This document shows, piece after piece, positions 9,495-18,478 of a stretch of 19,544 nt of DNA (positions are counted from its first letter, which is position 1; each line of letters begins with the position of its first letter). Below the pieces are notes generated by a model. That model was not told where the DNA came from. It made no database searches and saw only the letters and a list, made by a program, of their open reading frames with translations. The DNA lies in NCBI GenBank assembly GCA_002118135.1, contig BDIU01000585.1, positions 1 through 19,544 of the forward strand, read 5' to 3'. Source of the stretch: Trebouxia sp. TZW2008. Taxonomy: Eukaryota > Chlorophyta > Trebouxiophyceae > Trebouxiales > Trebouxiaceae. A program made the translations under genes and the position numbers.

Positions 9495-12400
9495 CTATCC
9501 AGAGTGCTCTTTGAAAAGTTCTCTGCCTATCAGCATGCGCCTGATTTCAGAAGTACCCGCACCAATCTCGTACAGCTTTGCATCCCTCAGCAATCGGCCA
9601 GTTGGGTACTCGTTGATGTAGCCATTGCCGCCTAATAACTGAATAGCATCCAAAGCCATCTTTGTGGCATGCTCAGCAGCATACAATATCACTGCAGCGC
9701 AGTCTTTGCGGTCTGCTTTGCCTTGATCTGCCGTTTCTGCCGTTTTGTACACAAAGGCGCGTGTTGCTTGTGTGACTGCGTACATGTCTGCCAGTTTGCC
9801 TTGGACCAACTGCGCACAATCATCACAATGGTTGAGGCTCAAGACAGTCATTGTGATGGACCACAGTTCAGCCATCAGTGTACATGATGACATGCAGCAA
9901 CTCACGCTGTCACTTGCCAGCTATGCTGACATATGCAATCTCTGCACAACGACAGATCACACACATCCCAACATAGGTGTATGTGGCTCAAGTGCAGTGC
10001 AGTACCTGAAACTTCCCAATCCTCTTGCCAAATTGCTTACGCTGTCCCACATATAGCAGTACTGTGTCCATGCACGACTGCATGATGCCCAAAGGCCAGC
10101 TGAAAAGGATATAAAGCAGCAGCATTCTGTGCCATACCTGAAATTCCCCAATTCTCTTGCCAAACTGCTTACGCTCTCCCACATATGGCAACACAGTGTC
10201 CATGCATGACTGCATGATGCCCAAAGGGCCAGCTGATAGCACCAGTCTTTCCAAATCCAGCCCGCTCATCAAAACATACACCCCTTCGTTCACCTCACCC
10301 AACACATTCTGCTCTGGAACCTCACAGTTCTCAAACACCAGCTCGCAAGTGTCACTGCCACGCATGCCAAGCTTATCCAGCTTTTGCGCAGACTTGAAAC
10401 CCTGCGCCACAAAGAACTTCTTGCAACACTTCTTGCGTGTTATTGGAATGCAGGTATCATTGTACAACATAATCTACTCTAGATCTCCACAATTCTCAAA
10501 CACCATTTTGCAGGTGTCAATTGACATGCATGCCCAGCTTATCCCAGCTTGTGGGCAGACTTGGACCCTTGCACAAAAAAAAACTCCTGCAACACCTTCT
10601 TGCATGTCGTCAAGCTGCGCCCAGTACTGTACAGCACATTCTGCTCTGGAATCTCACAGTTCTGAAACACCAGCTTGAAAGTGTCACTGACAAGCATGCC
10701 GAGTTTATCCAGCTTTGAGCAGACTTGAACCCCTGCGCAACAAGGAAGTTACTGCATGTCATCCAAATGCGTTTGTCATTGTTCAACACCATCTGCTGAA
10801 CCTCAGATTTCTAACATAGCCTGTAAAGTCACTGATATGCAAGGCAATCTTGTCCAGCTGTTGAGCAGACTTGAATTTCTACACAGTACAGGACAACATC
10901 AATTTGAGTTGACTTGATAGCCAAGAATGTAGCCAAGAATGTAGACTGTCATAGCTTTCATGTTTCAGCACAGGTGCTAGGTGTGTGTGGTCCAAGTCCT
11001 GTTTTGCCACACCGTTTGCACAGACAAGCACTCATCAATGTCACTAGGTATCTCACATTGTACAGCACCATTTTGGAAGGCAAAGCAGCTCTTGAACAGG
11101 CAACTGAAGTGTGTGGTGACATGTCCCTCACAGCAAACGGGGTCATGCGCTACCTGATCATAGCAGTCTGGTGACAAAGGTTGTTCGCAAACAAGCACAA
11201 CATGTGGTGTGCTGACGCACGCCAACACTGACTCTTACAATTGATCAGCCTGATGCAGTCAAACTTAGAACTGACTGGCTCGCTTGTCAATGTGCGCTAC
11301 CCAGCAATGAGGGGCAATGAGCAACACGGCAGGATTGCGTGATGATTGGACATTGCAGTAACGTCTAATGCTGTCAATTCTGTAATGGTGGGCTAATGTG
11401 ACCATATCTCTGATCTGCCATTCAAGCCTTGTTGTCGCAGCTGCCCAACACATGCCTTGCATCACAGCAGGCGCGCCTATTCTCGTCCCAAAGCACAGCT
11501 TGGCCTTGCTGCCTTACAAGAATTGATTGCAATAGATCATAATCATTCACTTACCAACACGCATGAAAGTGAACGCTGCTTAGATCTGTATAGAGAGCAT
11601 AGTGTCACAGCCCAAGCAACACACGAGGGCATGATTGAGTGACTGCCATGCATAATGAGCAGTCATACCTTCATGCCCTTCTCAATGATGAAGGCTGTGA
11701 TCCCATGAGGTCCCTTGTCCTGCTCTGTCCGCGTGTACACCACCAGGGTGTTTGCAACAGTGCCATTGGTGCACCACATCTTGGTGCCGTTCAACACAAA
11801 GCAGCCGTCTTGCTTGTCAGCCCGACACCGCATGCTGACAACGTCTGAACCTGACCCGGGCTCACTCATGGCCAAAGCTCCGACATGGTCACCTACACAG
11901 CAAATGCTAAGTTGTGGTGTCGTACACAGCAGATGCTTGGACATCTTGGTGCCATTCAGCACAAAGCAGCCATCCTGCTTGTCGGCACGACATCGCATGC
12001 TGACGACGTCTTAACCTGAACCTGGTTCACTCATTGCCAAAGCGCCAACATGGTCACCTACACAGCAAATGCTAAGTTGTGGTGTCGTACACAGCAGATG
12101 CTTAGAAATTTTGGTGCCATTCAACACAAAGCAGCTGTCCTGCCTGTCGGCATGTGGCCAAGGCGCCCACGTGGTCATCTACACAACAAGCTTCAGTACT
12201 GGCAACAGTGCCATTGGTGCACCACATCTTGGTGCCGTTCAGCACAAAGCAGCCGTCTTTTGCTTATTGGCATGACACCGCATGCTGACATCTAAACCTG
12301 ACCGGGCTTCACTCATGGCCAAAGCTCCAACATGGTCACCTACACAACCAACGCTAAGACGTGGTCTCCTACACAGCAAATGGGTTAGACATCTTGGTGC

Positions 12401-13561
12401 CACGAGATATGAAGCAGCCTGCCTGCTTGTCAGCATGAAGCCGCGTGACAACATCGGAGCCTGAACCTGGCCTGCTCATTGCCAAAGCGCCTACATGGTT
12501 GCCTATACAACATGGTGATTTGACACAACAAGCATCAAGAGACTTTGATGCAAGCAGGCAGGCAGGCGGGCAGGTAAGCAGGCAAGCAGGTGGGCAGGCA
12601 GACAGCCTTGCGCTTGCATGCAAGCATGCAAGTGGCATGCAAGAAGGCTGACAGTGCATCAGTTGCAGGAAGCTTGAGCCAGTAATGGTCTACCGTGTCA
12701 AGTGTGTACATGGCTGCGATTATCAAGTTCAAGGTCACAAATGAGTGTTTGTGGTGACATGCTAGAAATTGCAAAGACACCAGGCACCCTGCTGTGGAGG
12801 GAGAATTTGTGACTGCTGCGCACAGCTCATGGCATTATTGTGCTAATGATGCAGGCTGCAAAAAGTGCAGCGCACGCAAGGAACAATGCATGTACCTGCT
12901 ATAAGGTCAGGCAGGTACTTCTGCTTCTGCTGCTGACTTGCATTCCGCACAAGCTGGTTTATGCAGAGATTGCTGTGGGCGCCATAGCTCAGACCAACAG
13001 AACCTGAAGCTCTGCTGATTTCCTGCAAAATTACTCGCGAGCTTTACGAAAGATTCCTGCTGAGCCAGAAGAGTGACCGCCAATACTGACGCACAAATGC
13101 AATGTGTATCAAACTGCAAGAACACAGCTCTCTTACCTCCATTGCAACACAGTGGTGCTGATAGCCAACATCTAGTCCGCCATAGTCTGCTGGAGCTGTC
13201 AAGCCTGCACGTGACATGAAGCGTCTAGAGCACCGGCACTGCAGAAGCAGGTCAGGCTGTGGTGTACTGAACTGCCGTTCGACCTACCGTGCAGACCAAA
13301 ATCTCCTATGTCCTTCCACAAGTTTGTTGAGCTTGGAAAGGTGTTTTGCCTGTCGATCTCTGAGGCATGAGGGGCAATTGCTCGCTGCGCAAAGTCTCTT
13401 ACGGTCTCTCTGAACTCTTGCAGGGCATCAGCGGAGGCTTCGACGGCCTCCGCATGCTGAAAGCGCTTGACTGCACCTGATGCTAGAGGTTGCGATGCTG
13501 CAGCAGCGACTCTCAAAGCACTCAGCTTAGCACGCACGGCGTTCATCGTGTTGACAAGCAT
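9495..13561 (-). CDS. IVD: Isovaleryl-CoA dehydrogenase, mitochondrial (6 exons, 423 aa)
   Basis: Catalyses FAD-dependent oxidation of isovaleryl-CoA to 3-methylcrotonyl-CoA in leucine breakdown in mitochondria, passing electrons to ETF. Exons: 13561-13288, 13204-13137, 13022-12896, 11892-11669, 10401-10138, 9809-9495, summing to 1272 nt with matching phases. The length is like the animal enzyme. The N-terminus ([20 protein letters not shown]) is a plausible mitochondrial presequence. Seen: [15 protein letters not shown] in exon 3; the FAD/substrate motif [13 protein letters not shown] (162-174); WCTNG (196-200), where the family usually has [13 protein letters not shown] with the IVD-type catalytic Glu at 282; GGNGYIN (379-385); and YEIGAGTSE (399-407). 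The Gly-Ala in that last motif, in place of the Glu used by other acyl-CoA dehydrogenases, is the IVD signature. Introns 3, 4 and 5 are filled with decayed copies of exons 4 and 5. Confidence 0.97.
9810..10137 (-). pseudogene. Intron 5 of IVD, with a copy of the 3' part of exon 5
   Basis: 10099-10006 repeats the last 95 nt of exon 5 ([20 protein letters not shown], then [10 protein letters not shown]), 132 bp from the original. It keeps a TTTTCAG acceptor-like site and a GTACTG donor. One C is missing after the acceptor-like site and the phase does not fit, so including it would shift the frame. Only a few residues differ, so this is among the youngest copies. A fragment of the dispersed repeat core lies at 9971-9995. 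Confidence 0.8.
10402..10878 (-). pseudogene. Three decayed tandem copies of the 5' part of IVD exon 5
   Basis: Copies of the [12 protein letters not shown]... segment begin at 10878, 10732 and 10567, followed by the intact exon at 10401; spacings are 146, 165 and 166 bp. The 10732 copy keeps a GCGCAG acceptor but has lost one A (CAAAGCTGG for CAAAAGCTGG), shifting the frame. The 10567 copy has extra bases and a poly-T-rich acceptor region. The 10878 copy is the most diverged. Only the copy nearest the donor end of the array is intact. Confidence 0.85.
10879..11668 (-). other. 5' part of IVD intron 4
   Basis: About 790 bp from the GTATGA donor to the exon 5 copy array. It contains dispersed repeat copy 2 and otherwise nothing I can identify. 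The open frames on both strands here have no family features. Confidence 0.5.
10961..11042 (+). repeat. Dispersed ~85-bp intronic repeat, copy 2
   Basis: GGTGCTAGGTGTGTGTGGTC, then CAAGTCCTGTTTTGCCACAC, matches copies at 3700-3790 and 18761-18850. It lies inside IVD intron 4. Confidence 0.6.
11893..12502 (-). pseudogene. Four decayed tandem copies of the 5' part of IVD exon 4
   Basis: Copies begin at 12502 (A), 12339 (B), 12178 (C) and 12057 (D), followed by the intact exon at 11892; spacings are 163, 161, 121 and 165 bp. Each keeps a TAG acceptor and starts (G)DHVGALA or similar. Lesions differ. A is open but diverged ([20 protein letters not shown]) and runs to a stop at the next acceptor. 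B has lost one codon and has a 2-nt insertion after AAGCAA. C has an internal deletion of ~40 bp removing [13 protein letters not shown] has one TAA (12013-12011) in an otherwise intact frame. A, C and D leave exon homology after GTKM, whereas B continues through WCTNGTVA like the real exon, so at least two unit types exist. Confidence 0.9.
12551..12602 (+). repeat. GCAGGCAGGC-type minisatellite in IVD intron 3
   Basis: Imperfect GGCA/AGCA tetranucleotide run just before the exon 4 copy array; it resembles the modules of the 4136-4515 repeat. Confidence 0.85.
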
Positions 13562-14448
13562 CGCTGCGACCTAGTTTCCGGGGCCGCAGCGAAGTGTCCG
13601 CTTTGCACACCGAGATGGCTTGCCACAGCAGTGGCCTGTCGAGAGTGTCCAGTCAGCAGATTGATCAATTCTCTGCTTGACAGTGCTGCTGTTGGTGCTG
13701 CTGCTTTTACTGGCATGAATGCATTTTATAAGCAGAGGTTTGCTTAATCCAGACGTAGCAATCAACTCACAAGCCACAGCTATTTGTGGCAGCAAGCTGC
13801 TGTCAAGAATTTGCCAGCTATGTCACGTGCAACAGCATGCTGACTTGACTTCCAGCAATCTCATGATCAAATTAATCAGGTGCCACTTACAATTGGATCA
13901 GGTGCTGGCGCTGCACATTCTGTTCAACTTACTAGATAGCTTCATGTCATCCTGCGGTCATTGTTTGAAAATCTGTCTTGCTTCAACAGACAAGTACTGC
14001 AGCTGAGGCAGCTCTCAACTCGAACATTCAGTTTGCACTCTTGCAGCAAGCTACACCTGTGCAACCCAACAGCAGCAGATCAGGTTGTCAAAATGTAACA
14101 TGCTGGACAAACATCCTGCAACCTTAAAGCAATGCTACTGACACCTTCTATGATACACTAATGTGACCCGTCAAAATACATATTTACAACACTGACCACT
14201 GACCATAGGGTCTTGTTACTTGCTGTTCATACTACTCAACCCAGACAGAAACCTGGTGAACCACACATGCTGGACAATGCCAACATACCAGACAAGAACA
14301 CTTCACAGCCCACTCAGAAATGCTTCATGCAATACACAGTTCTGAAAGTCAGTCAGACATTTGTTCAAAGTGGTCACAAAGTTGTCAAAGTCATGCAAGG
14401 CAGACAGTCATTGGATCTAACAGCTGAAAGACAATGTCAGAGTCATGA
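13562..14448. other. Intergenic between GT90 3' end and IVD start
   Basis: About 890 bp. The side next to the IVD ATG probably holds its promoter and 5' UTR. The side next to 14449 is the GT90 3' UTR. Open frames at 13719-14006 and 14213-14500 on the + strand show no domain or compositional support. Confidence 0.5.
14184..14188 (-). terminator. Candidate TGTAA polyadenylation signal of the GT90 gene
   Basis: TGTAA (followed by ATATG) on the - strand, 261 nt past the stop at 14449. Confidence 0.35.
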
Positions 14449-16115
14449 TCAGTATGATGGGCAACCAGGGCGCGGTGCGACATCAGCATACTTTGGATGA
14501 GCTAAGCTATCACCCAACGGGATAGCATCAGAATGCAGTTCAACTTTGAACGTTTGCTTCTCAGCGTAGGCCACCAAAAGCCTGTACCAGTACTCTCTGA
14601 CATTCTCAGGAGAAAGGATAACTTCAGCAAATTCCTGGCCAGCTTGCGCTATGTGCCTAGCCTTCTTGGAGTTAGCTTGCAAGTGCTGAACCAAGCCAGT
14701 CAGACCTTCTGTGAAATCTCTTGGATCTTCCAAATTCTTTGTCTTCATCAAGTGTTGCCCATGTTTCAACATGGGATAGTAGAACTCATACCAGCCGTTA
14801 TTGCTGTGCACCACAACAGAGCCACACAACAGAAGGTACTTGAGCCTAGCAGAATACGTGTTACCAGGCCAGTTGAGCAAGTACTTGTTCTTGCAATGGT
14901 CTGGCAACCCAACAAACTGCGCATGATCAGGTTCTTGGTACCAGTCCCAGACTTGGATGTCTAGCCAGTCAGTGGGAACAAGGTCTGAGGCAATCTTCCT
15001 GTTGCCAGTTGTATTGCTGCCGCGAAACAGGAGTTGTCGATGCTTCTTGGGCCATGTGGTGTGTAGTGCCGACTTCTGCATGATGTACTGCTGCTGTTCC
15101 CAGCCTACTGTATCCGCTTCTTGCCAGTCTGTGAAAGTGTGGTCCGGAAAGAGAATGACTGCAGTGTGGTTGCTTCGTTTTGCCTGCAGCAGCAAGGACT
15201 TGACATGAATGCTGAGCATGTTTCAAGCGCCAATGCTGGTGTTTTACACTGCAGTGAAAAGAATTTGGCATGATTGGCTGAGCATGTTTCAGGTGGCAAT
15301 GCTGGTGGTTTACATTGCAACAGCAAGGACTTGACGTGAATGCTGAGCATGTTCCAGGTGTCAATGCTGGTTGTTCACACTGCGGTAGCAAGGACATGGC
15401 ATGAACTGGTGGCATGTTGTAGGTATCAATGCTGGTGGGGCCACACTGCAGTAGAAAGGATTTGGCATGAGATCCTGAGCATTCTGTAGGTGTCAATGCT
15501 GGTGATTTAGCGAGCACATGAACAGCAAAACACAGACTTTGCCATCTGCATGACTGCATGCAGGCAATGACAACTGCGCATGTTGTACATCTGAGTTTGA
15601 TGCTGATTTGTTGTAAAGCGCACGATGATGTACACGCATGACTGCATGCGCATGTCAGTGACACAGTAAAAGATATAGTGAGTGCTGAACACTGCTATGT
15701 TGTGCATTACCTGAGCAAGAATGGGCCCTTGAACACCAGCAGCTTCTGCAGCAAAGTCATCACTGCCTATCACAAGGTCAATGTCTGGCAGGTCTTGAAA
15801 ATGACTTGCAACTTCAAGTAGTGCCAGTTTGATGTTTCGGTTGCGGCTTTGAAAGCCACGCTTCTCGCCAGCTATGAAAACCTCCTGATCCTTGATTTGC
15901 ACGCGAAATCCTGGCGCTATGGTGCTGCAATATACGTCCTCCACCATCGCTATGCTGACACCAGCCGCAAACGGAGCAAGGTCTGCGAAGATCTGGTCGA
16001 AAAGGCGATCGTCCTGCTTTGAGGGCCTTGCATTGCTGCTCAGCACCAGCAAGAGAAGGATGTGAACGGGGTAAAGCAGAGTGCGAAAGTTGGTCCTGCA
16101 AAGACTACGGGGCAT
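14449..16115 (-). CDS. GT90 / CAP10-domain O-glycosyltransferase, POGLUT/rumi-like (2 exons, 379 aa)
   Basis: A secretory-pathway glycosyltransferase of the CAP10 family (Glyco_transf_90). Family members add glucose or xylose from UDP-sugars to proteins or polysaccharides; the acceptor here cannot be told from sequence. Exons 16115-15711 and 15183-14449 join in phase 0 (GTAATG donor, CTGCTGCAG acceptor). The first ATG is at 16115; it is followed by a hydrophobic signal or anchor (TLLYPVHILLLLVL, about residues 11-24). Seen in exon 2: PDHTFTDW, FRGSNTTGNR (188-197), DHCKNKYLLN (230-239), then YSARLKYLLLCGSVVVH and EFYYPMLKHGQHLM, which is the conserved nucleotide-sugar-binding core order of the family. 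A C-terminal helical region follows (VREYWYRLLVAYAE). It is slightly short for the family but complete. The single intron carries a tandem array that includes its own acceptor. Confidence 0.92.
15176..15503 (-). repeat. Five-unit ~65-bp tandem array across the GT90 3' splice site
   Basis: Units begin on the + strand at about 15176, 15241, 15307, 15372 and 15437. Shared modules are CACTGCAG, AAGGA(C/T)TTG(G/A)C, GAGCATGTT and TCAATGCTGGTG. In the unit at 15176 the CTGCAG is the acceptor used by exon 2 (15184-15189, - strand). The units at 15241 and 15437 keep CACTGCAG, and the others have CATTGCAA and CACTGCGG. All the intron-side units are non-coding. Confidence 0.85.
15504..15710 (-). other. 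5' part of the GT90 intron
   Basis: About 200 bp from the GTAATG donor to the tandem array. It is rich in GCATG/TGCATGC motifs and has no exon copy that I can see. Confidence 0.5.
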
Positions 16116-17096
16116 GGTAAGGGTCAACTATTGCTGTGGCTGCCAAGGTCGGTGAGCTACATGGTCAACAATACTGTGCCTGCAGCAGCACTTGAAGGTT
16201 GTCAACGCAATCCAACTCCGTGTTGTGGCCGACAAACACGCTGGCGACACAATGTTGCACAGCTGTGCACTGCAGATATCGCCGACCTTCGTCGTTCTGC
16301 CGGGCGGTCTCCGTTCCTGACTTGCAACCTTATTCAGCGCGCAGACCGGCTTCAATCGACTACAAGCAACCTCCGGCTGGTAAAGCTGCTGCGGTTGTTT
16401 GCAGAAAAATATGACTGTACGTTTTCCAACCACTCCCCGCGGGCTGAGCGGCAGCAGCAGCTCTGTCGCAGCGCTTGCAGACCGAATGTAGCAGTGTCCT
16501 TACGATCAGAGCCAGCGCTCAAGCCGCACGAGAATCTTTCCACGGGGCTTCCAAGAGATGATCTTGCTCGAAGCGGGTGTTCAAACAGGTCGCTTACCTG
16601 CAACCTGCATGCAGCTCCTGTAGTCATCGTGCGTCAGCAACGAACAAGCTCGTGACACCTGCAAGGGGCAATTGCATGAAACTTGATTGAACTTCTTGGA
16701 TGCATTATTGCGAGCTCACCTACTGAGACAAGTGTGGCACATCGCCATAACACCTTGAACAGCTGTACAGTCTTCGCTTCGCTTGGCAAAGCAGCTGCTT
16801 TGATGCTGTGAGAGCATGTACAACACTCTAGAGATCTACCGGTATAGTCACTGCAATGCATCCATTGCAATTTTATTGATTCGAAATTTGATGGCTTCAA
16901 CTTGTTCAGGCATCTGACACTTGGCAAGTACTGCTTGCAGTTGGTGGAAATTGGGCCGTTCTGCGTGAAATGCCGCATCCCTGTCCTGGATCTCATGACA
17001 GGCTGGCTCCGTTTGCGGCTTGCAAAATGATCAGGCTGGACCTGACATCATTTGGAATTCCTACCCACAACTAATCAGTCATGCTATGCCGGCTAA
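16116..17096. other. Intergenic, GT90 promoter side
   Basis: About 980 bp. The part at 16130-16560 is more CpG-rich, consistent with a promoter and 5' UTR of the - strand GT90 gene. A + strand open frame runs through 16062-16655 (it opens with GTG, and the first ATG is near 16160). It has no recognisable domain, so I do not call it. The rest shows nothing. Confidence 0.45.
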
Positions 17097-17892
17097 TCAG
17101 GACATGCCAGAAATATAACTTCGAAACTGACGCAAGACCTTGACAACAAACACAATTGCAGGGTTTGCTCGTGGCAGTGTGAAGCATGTTATGGTCTGAT
17201 GGCAGGACATAGTGAAATCATGCTGGGATGTGATGATGGCAAAACTTGCAAGCTTTGGTGACACTACGATTGCAGTGTTGTCACCAAGCCTTGTTGGTTG
17301 GGCAACCATCTGAAGCCAACTGCTTTTATTCCCGTTGACTCCTTGATGAACCCAGATCAGGATACAAGAGCTGAGCTCCCTGGGAACAATTTGCTGCAAT
17401 GGCTGCCGTAGAGGCAGCAATCCTAACTGCTTGGATTCACACCAGCTCTCATTATCACGCCTGACGGCATAGACCTTCCTCCTGCCCCTGTCTCCCCTCA
17501 AATTAGTATAATGAGGCCATCCAGCGCTGTCATACTTGCCTGCTGGTGTGACTGCACCTCAGTCGTCCAGTTGAGGTTGCAGAACCCATAAGCCCTCTAA
17601 AGCAGAAAGCTTCCTTCACAGCAGCTGTCAAGCACGCGTCAACTGACCGCAGGCGTGCACCGCCCTGTACTGGACTTTTTGAAGTCAGTGCAGGACGGTG
17701 ATGCGCTCCAATGCTGCTCAATGCATTTTCCTCTACAAGCTGCTGCCTGCCATCCCAATGGGGCCAGCTCAGTTCCCAGCCATCATCCTCTAGGCATTCC
17801 TGCTGCCTTGTTGGTATCTGCCTGAACAAGTCACCCAAGCCTTTTAACAATGTTGAGCTGATCGAACTGAGTTTCTGCACCAGCGTAGGCAT
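17097..17892 (-). CDS. Unrecognised coding-like region, two overlapping frames
   Basis: I do not recognise this. The first frame starts at an ATG (17892; MPTLVQKLSS) and runs ~120 codons, including DDGWELSWPHWDGRQQLVEE. The second frame opens near 17555 and reads TPAGKYDSAGWPHYTNLRGD, then RGRRKVYAVRRDNESW and LGLLPLRQPLQQIVPRELSS, ending at 17097. Both have a globular-protein composition rather than the Ser/Cys/His-rich look of shadow frames. The second lacks an ATG and would need a splice or frameshift from the first; I found no splice pair that keeps phase. It could be a small gene, a broken gene or a transposon remnant. It sits between the kinase 3' UTR and GT90, on the same strand as both. 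Confidence 0.3.
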
Positions 17893-18372
17893 GCGTCAGC
17901 AAGGCATCAGGTTTGCTGATTCTCATAGTTCCGCTGCATATGCTGCCTGCTTGCCACAACTACATGCTAGACTGCCACAAAACGCTTCCAAAAGGGCTGT
18001 CATGCCATAAAAGTATGATTCCTTGCAGCGCAAGACAGTCGCTTGGTGACTATACGTATCTAGCAAGGCCTCTGAGCCCAACTAGCAGGTGTTATTATGT
18101 ATGTATGTATGTAAAAGACAGGGCACAAGGACAAAACAGGCTCTCTAGATGCATGCTGTATACCTTTTTTGCCACAGCAATATGCTAGAAGACGCTGCCA
18201 AAAGAATGTTACATTTGCTGTTGACCGGAACAGCGAGCCAGGCACTCTGTATGCAATCAAAACCTGTTTGTCTTGATGACAGGCTAAAAGCCGCTTCAAC
18301 GACGCATACCTGCCTGTCAACCACAGGCTAGAAGACATTTCCAAGGGCGCTTTCTAGTTTGTATGTATGCCA
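17893..18372 (-). repeat. Tandem copies of the kinase C-terminal codons and stop, downstream of the gene
   Basis: The gene's last codons plus stop (GTC TTC TAG at 18487-18479) recur as GTCTTCTAG ending at 18328 and 18185, spacings 151 and 143 bp. A weaker match ends near 17967. The 18328 copy still reads S-A-L-G-N-V-F-stop, against S-A-F-G-S-V-F-stop. The units share GACAAAACAGGC, TGCATGCTGTRTACC and GTATGTATG modules. A short TATG microsatellite lies at 18094-18113. Confidence 0.75.
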
Positions 18373-18377
18373 TTACA
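18373..18377 (-). terminator. Candidate TGTAA polyadenylation signal of the CDKG gene
   Basis: TGTAA on the - strand, 102 nt past the stop at 18479. A further TGTAA lies near 18210 in the downstream repeats. Confidence 0.4.
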
Positions 18378-18478
18378 GTATCATGCTTTGCAGTTGCTGC
18401 TCTTGATGCAGCGAAACACAGGGGACAAAACAGGCCTTCTGAATGCATGCTGTGTACCTTTGTTGCGGCAACAACAGG

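Noticed and set aside
9495..13561. IVD as a pseudogene because of the many broken copies
   Set aside because: One full set of six exons is intact, in phase, 423 codons long and keeps the catalytic and FAD-site residues, so the gene itself looks functional.
16116..16127. Four-codon extension of the GT90 frame to 16127
   Set aside because: The first codon is TTG; the ATG at 16115 is the first usable start.
16062..16655. 197-codon + strand open frame
   Set aside because: It opens with GTG, overlaps the GT90 start on the opposite strand, has no recognisable motif and lies in a CpG-rich patch where long chance frames are common.
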